A stretch of DNA of 64,000 nt from Tetragonia tetragonoides (taxonomy: Eukaryota; Streptophyta; Magnoliopsida; Caryophyllales; Aizoaceae), in contig CM076146.1 of the NCBI GenBank assembly GCA_038025085.1, positions 27,350,501 to 27,414,500 on the forward strand, read 5' to 3'. The first letter of the stretch is position 1; every line of letters starts with the position of its first letter. The position numbers were made by a program, and so were the translations under genes. A model generated the notes under the pieces. It had not been told where the DNA came from. It saw only the letters and a list, made by a program, of their open reading frames with translations, and did not search any database. Positions 58,962 through 64,000 of the stretch are shown here, piece by piece.

Positions 58962-61900
58962 GTTAGGGTTTTTCAATTCTGGGTCTTTTTGGTTTGGGTT
59001 TTACATGTGTTGATTGATATGTTATTGTTTCTGGTATTGGACTGATAAATTATGCCATTTTGTGTTCTGGGTATTGTTTGGTTTGTGTTAGTTTATTTAT
59101 TTAATAATAAGAGTGTTAATTTAGAATTCTGATATTTGAAATGTGAATAAATTGTACTTGAAGGATAATCACTTGCTCCCAGTAGTGAAAATGGGCTGTG
59201 ATTCTTGTGAAGAAGACCAAGGGCGTGTTATGATTTGGTATTTAGTATTTACATATGACAATTAACAAGGAAGGATTCAGGGTGTGTTGTAGTCACTGAC
59301 TTGGACTGGAATGCTTCAGTGGTGGGCTTGTTCAAACTTTTCTTTGTTTGGTGGCTTTAGCTTGACAATTTGCTCAGCTGTTTTTAGAACCTAATACTTG
59401 GGAATTTGTATTGGAGCTTTGTGGTTTTTCAAGCAAAAGGCCATTGTTGCAAGACAAAAGGCTTGGTAATAAGCTGTCTAGATCAGTGGATAACCATCTG
59501 AAGTTGACAACCTTGACGCCAATTTTTAGAGCCACAATGAGTTATTCTTTGGATAGGAGTCTGAATCACTATAATTCTACTCTCATTATCATACCTTCTA
59601 CTCTTTTCTTTTAGTTTCACATTCCAGTTATTCTTATTCTGTGTAACTTCTGCTGTGTGGTAGCTGACACTACAATTTAATATTCAGAATATGACTAGGT
59701 TTTCTTAAGATGTCAATGACAAAGTACACCTATTAGCACTATTTACCAATAACTATTTCCTCAAGCATGAAAGAGGCCTCAATCATTCACTTTGAGTTTG
59801 AAGCTAGATATAGCAAGTTTGAAAACCTTACCCTTCAGCGTACATCCAGATTGTTCGGAGTTGCTGCCACTCTAGCACCAACAGTGCCAGAATTTTCACC
59901 TCAATTGGCTGAAACAAAATATCAATAGATTCCAGCAGTCAGCCTAAGATGCAGCATTTTATGCACAAATACTGAAAAACATACAAGAAAAGTTCCAGAT
60001 CCCCGTGAATATACAATGAAGAATGCAAAGCAGCATGCCAATGTACCAGTAATGTATAGTTGAACTTACTTTATAACAATAGGCTCATAAGTCATAGGCA
60101 CTGATCAAGGAATCTGTGCCAACTTCCTGCAAGGCTGCAATTGAGTGATTTTTGTCATTTTTAGTCTGAAAACATGCGCTTTTTGTGGTTTTTAATTTGT
60201 TTCCGTTACTTCTCGTGCATCGTGATAATGTTCGACTTCTAAGTTACTGAGGGCTTGATGAAGATGGGAAGATTCTGCCCATGGGTTCACAATTATTTCT
60301 TCTACTTTCAAGACTGAAATCCAAATTTTCTTTTTGTTTCTTTTCTGCTCTTTTTGTGTCGGTAAGGAGATTGAGGGCCTTACATTTTACTAATGCGATG
60401 AAGTCACAGCAACATATTCATCACAGTGGGTGTGCTCACATACATAACTGTGAATCTACAAGGTCGTTTTTATTTTTTGGAGCAAAAAACTGTATACCTG
60501 AAGCTTAATGCATACCTGTTGTGGACATTTATTCATGGTATTTTGAATATGAGTGCCATAGGAATTTTACTATCATATTGATAAGTCTGCAGATTAAATT
60601 GTGTGGCAGTAATTATACTCCATCGACTCCATGATTATTTTATGCACAGTTGGTTTCTTAGAGTTGGTTATAGAACTGGTCAAATTAGTACATACATCCT
60701 ACATGGTGGCTGTCAATTTCTTTAATTACCACTACAACATTCTGACAACCACAAAAAAAAAAAAAAAAAAAAAAAAGTAAAAAAAAATTTGGGTGCACCA
60801 TATATAGTAGATGCATTGGTATATTCCTTCAAAGAAAAATGTTTTTGGGTGTCGTTGACAAGCTCCCCCTACCAATACCCATGGCACCGAATTATTACAA
60901 GCAAGTATGACCTTTAGCAAAATAGTTGGTTCGCTTATCTTCCATGCCTCTCATTGGAGGTTCATGTCTCAAGTATCATCTTTCATCGCTCCTTTGGTCA
61001 AGCATGAAGTGGGGAATGGCTCTAGGAGCATGCTTGGAATGGGGTATCCCATTCTCTTCAAGTTTCCAAAGGTTTATCATTTGTCCAACTTAATGCATTC
61101 ATTTCTGCATTGTGGTTCTTGGGATCTCTGTCTCCGGAGGAACCCACTTGACTGCAAAGTTGGGGAGCGTACCTCTTTGTTCAGATTGATTCTCGGGTTT
61201 GGATGGGGTACCCTTCATGCACCTTTTTGTATAAATCCTTCCTTAACCATCTTACCCTTCTTCCACATAACTCCCAGTGTCCCAGTTTCTTAGCTGATTT
61301 GGAAGTCTAACGCCACCCTTGAGGTGCGGGCCTTCATTTGGACCAAGGCTTTTAGTTAGGGTGAACACTAATGGCATTTTGCAGCGGACGCTGCCTGCTG
61401 GAGTTTCTCTCTGGATGTTTATGTGATGTGCTTCTACGATAATGAGATGTGCTCCCCACTTGCTTTTGCATTGTGATATGGACTGTTCATTGTTGGGTAG
61501 GCTGTTTAATATTACAGGGGTGTTTGGGTGTGCTCAGCTACTATTATCCAACATTTGCAGATGAAATATGCTGTGGTGGGGAGTGGAAATGGGGGGAAGT
61601 TACTTTACAGGTGTGTGGTAATGCCATTATTGTGGTGTTTATGGTTTGAGCGCAACTCACGGGTATTTTCTGGGGTGTCCTATTCGACTGATTTAGTATG
61701 GGAATGGGTGGTATATATTGCTTCATTTTTGGGGTCCTTGTAATTAGATGTTTTATTGAGGACTTCTTGTGCTCCTAAGTTGTAATCTTTGTTTGCGGTA
61801 TTAAGACATTTTTTGTTTGTTTCTTTTGAAGAAAAAAGGACGATGAAATGTTGATGTCCTATTTTCTCATGAACAAGTTTCCTTCTGTGGCATACAAGAC

Positions 61901-62820
61901 GCATTCAGAGTTAATCAACTCCTGTGGCATCATACTTTCCCGCAAGAAAAGAATCCCGTAATCATTGTTGTGCTTCTCTTTTGCAAAATACTGTGCATGG
62001 CCCGCCCTAGTTGCACACAATTCTTCTTTAACTACTCCTAGTTACCCTTGTTTATGGTATAGAGGATTATACTTCAAATTCCCTTTGTTAGCATCCCTTA
62101 GGTTGGTTGGGCATGGTGTACAAGAATTTGCATCATTTGCATGTAGATATGTTGCTTAGAGCATTGCACCGCCTCTCTTTCTCTTTCTCTTTTTCTTTTT
62201 CTTGTTTGTTTTTGGATAGTATATCACTGTCTTTTTCAATCCTATTGTACAGCACCCTTTTTTTTTTTTTTTTTTTTTTTTTACTGCAGTGAAGATCTTA
62301 CAATTTTGGCTGTTGGCTTCGAGCAGAATTATTTTGGATGTTTTTTCCCCGTTGCCAATAGTTATCTCGTCCATGAGGTGGGGTGTCGCTGCTGGGCGGA
62401 AAACTATGGTATGATATTGTCTGGGCATAATTTGTTTGAAAATTTTCTCCCTTTGTGTATCTTCAATTGTAACAACTTGGGATTTATCCTTGTAGGTAGC
62501 AACAGCAGTACTGTTGCTTGTGCTTTCAGGACCTGTCAAAGCGTTAACTTATGTGGTAAAATCAAATGCTCTTTAATAACAGTGATCATGGGTAGACTAG
62601 CCAATTCTTCTGATTGTTGTAGTTCTTTTTCTGAAACGTGGGATATGCAAAAGGCCAATGGATTAGAAATGTCACAGTATTGTGTTATGATATCATGCAG
62701 ATTGAGATGGGTTCCTGCTTTATGATACCTAACACATGTGCCTCTTGGATCTCATTGTTTGTTTCATTTTTGACAGTTGATGCATGGGTTACTTGGCTTT
62801 ACCATGGGGTCGTTGTGGAG
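58581..62820 (+). CDS. plastid-targeted multi-pass membrane protein (DUF2232/YybS-like), 5' part, four exons
   Basis: Exon 1 is 58581-58961, exon 2 62327-62408, exon 3 62496-62555, exon 4 62777-62820. All junctions have GT...AG introns. Exon 1 encodes a Ser-rich, acid-poor N-terminus like a chloroplast transit peptide (about 55 residues), then LAPQSPVYQSTLRLVECSMF and a hydrophobic helix (AAVAGLAYILSNALAIE). Exon 2 encodes NYFGCFFP then, in a shifted frame, PLPIVISSMRWGVAAGRKTM. Exon 3 encodes VATAVLLLVLSGPVKALTYV. Exon 4 encodes LMHGLLGFTMGSLWR. The order and motifs match a plant membrane-protein family that I recall as DUF2232/YybS-like; the function is unknown. The gene runs past the window. 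An extra C in CCCC (62347-62350) breaks exon 2, either as a real mutation or a sequencing error. Confidence 0.75.
58962..62326 (+). other. intron 1 of the plastid membrane-protein gene
   Basis: 3.4 kb between donor GTTAGG and acceptor TTCGAGCAG. It contains an A24 run at 60752-60776, the LINE remnant and a T24 run at 62258-62281. Much larger than the other introns, probably through insertions. Confidence 0.7.
60907..61745 (+). pseudogene. LINE ORF2 remnant inside intron 1
   Basis: The frame at 60907-61293 reads VGNGSRSMLGMGYPILFKFP then SNLMHSFLHCGSWDLCLRRN, like the stretch between RT and the zinc-binding domain of plant LINEs (a FPRLF...W.L..RRNL pattern). After frame changes, 61600-61743 reads VMPLLWCLWFERNSRVFSG and VWEWVVYIASF, like the segment after zf-RVT. 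The zinc-binding cysteines are degraded. Old, dead fragment. Confidence 0.65.
62327..62820 (+). CDS. exons 2-4 of the plastid membrane-protein gene
   Basis: Exon 2 has 82 bp where 81 are needed to keep the frame. Exons 3 and 4 read cleanly after that. Introns are short (87 and 221 bp). Exon 4 ends in the middle of an Arg codon (AG|GTAAAT). No later exon was found before 64000. Confidence 0.72.
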
Positions 62821-64000
62821 GTAAATTGTAGCCTTTGAAATATTTTAGCAATTTGTCAGCTATTCCTTCATGACAGGGTTGACCCTTGACCACTTACTTG
62901 ATCTCACCTTCCTCTTCTTATTCATGTTCCTATACACTTGTCCAGTCTGCTGTCTGTGCATTGTATAATTCTATCTGGTTGATAAAAGTTTCTCACCCCC
63001 CCCCCTTTCTTGAATAACGCAAGGAAGTTAGGTCGACACACCCCCCCCCCCCGGGAACTCGAATCTATGGTATCCTTTTGTCTAAGGGAAAGAATCTGGG
63101 AGAATTCTCCTTTCAAATTTAATCATGTTTGCATATCAACATGGAGGTAACATTGCAGAGAAGAACACTGACAAACTGACCTTGATCCTCTTACCCTATC
63201 CTGACCCACTAAAAAAAGTAAAGAAAAAAAAAATGAGAGAAAAAAAGACAGGAACAGGAATACTGAGAAAGCTGAGCAAAGGAGAAACCGAAAATAACAA
63301 AAACAAAAAAAGAGGACAGATGTAGAGTGTAGACCCAGCCATGGTATTTTATACCCCCCTTAAATGACACTGTTCTTCGCATCGGTAAAGAGCAAAAAAA
63401 ACGTTAGTTTTCTAAATTGAGTAGTGTGGCTTGACTTTTCGGTATTCCTCTGGGATTTTTCTTATTCATCTTATGAAGGTCCTGTCTGGTTGGACAGGGG
63501 AGAGGAGAGGGGATGCTTATTTCTTATTTGTTTTTCCATAATGCCTGCCTCATTCTTTCCTTAAACGACTCTTTCTTCCATGACTCTGTTACTGTTTTTG
63601 GTGCATCAGAAGAAATTTAGTCTTATGTTTTGGAACTCAGTTACTTTGCCAAATTTTCCTTTCCACATTAGCTAGTCCTGGTAAGTTCATCTACATTGCG
63701 TTTTGTGGATTTACAAACATACACAAAACTACAAATGCAAGACTTTCTAATTCTAAGCATGCATTCACCAGATTGAATTTGCTGTCAATTATAAGACCTC
63801 TTTCTTTTTCTTCTTCTTTCTTGGTCGGAGTAGGGTATTGCCAAGTTTAATAAACGAGTAGGATATAAAAGCAGCAGGATACGATACCAAACTATCCTTT
63901 CTTAAATGATAGGCATCAGAAATTGTTGGTGACTAAGATTTACAAAGAACAAGATACTATCGAGAAAGGTTAGCTTGGCACCTTCTCCTCTTTACTGTAT
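62821..64000 (+). other. intron 4 of the plastid gene, to the window end
   Basis: It starts with donor GTAAAT. Two poly(C) runs (62996-63004 and 63040-63053) lie 35 bp apart. No further exon of the family could be read. The rest is AT-rich. Confidence 0.5.

Noticed and set aside
62306..62725. 139-codon ORF spanning exons 2-3 of the plastid gene
   Set aside because: It reads through two introns in the wrong frame after the CCCC run; only the first few codons after the acceptor belong to the gene.

Overview
This is a 64 kb piece of nuclear DNA from a flowering plant, most likely a eudicot. Evidence: intron-containing plant genes (an OCTOPUS/DUF740-like gene, a DUF1262 gene, a plastid membrane-protein gene), initiator-tRNA-primed Copia retrotransposons, CACTA, MULE, Helitron and Stowaway elements, tRNA-derived SINEs, and AT-rich spacers full of microsatellites. 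I cannot name the species. There are no rRNA or tRNA genes, no operons and no CRISPR arrays.

Layout. 1-4614: a minus-strand Tork/Tnt1-like Copia element running off the left edge, with its 5' LTR at 4298-4614 and a 234-bp in-frame inverted duplication in gag. 4615-6848: spacer with a SINE-like piece. 6849-15714: a probable Helitron shell containing a 5'-truncated LINE (7055-14582), itself split by a minus-strand LARD-type LTR element (7814-14207, duplicated target TCACC). 16383-18070: a SIN3-like (PAH2) pseudogene with a TIR element in its intron. 18352-19247: a DUF1262 gene with an internal deletion and frameshift. 19380-25440: an Au-like SINE, a 1.3 kb Mutator-type element with a G-rich core, two copies of a dispersed repeat (one split by a TIR element that holds a Stowaway MITE), a LINE RNase H scrap and LTR-like debris. 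27987-29285: an intact minus-strand OCTOPUS-like gene with a large (CT)n tract in its leader. 29840-36880: MITEs, SINEs, (TTA)n/(CT)n/(TA)n tracts and CACTA-like subterminal repeats. 37301-53048: a 15.7 kb minus-strand SIRE/Maximus-type Copia element with 1.3-1.5 kb LTRs (TSD AGCTT), broken gag-pol and an env-position ORF; its RNase H region is split by a 4.6 kb CACTA element (42214-46811, TSD CAT). 53049-58580: G/C-rich dispersed repeats, spacer, and a 1.2 kb AT-rich minisatellite. 58581-64000: the 5' part of a plastid membrane-protein gene (four exons seen, continuing beyond the window), with a LINE remnant in its large first intron.

Only two loci look like plausible working host genes: the OCTOPUS-like gene, and the plastid membrane protein, whose second exon carries an apparent one-base frameshift at a CCCC run. 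Everything else is mobile DNA, pseudogenes or spacer. The strongest evidence is structural: matching target-site duplications at five nested insertions, which give a relative order of events. I did not find a clearly new biological system. The most unusual items are the LARD family, with a nine-fold MYB-type site array upstream of its TATA box and an unrecognised ORF next to its primer site, the interlocked TIR/(TTA)n cluster at 32.7-33.7 kb, and the 56.4-57.6 kb minisatellite.
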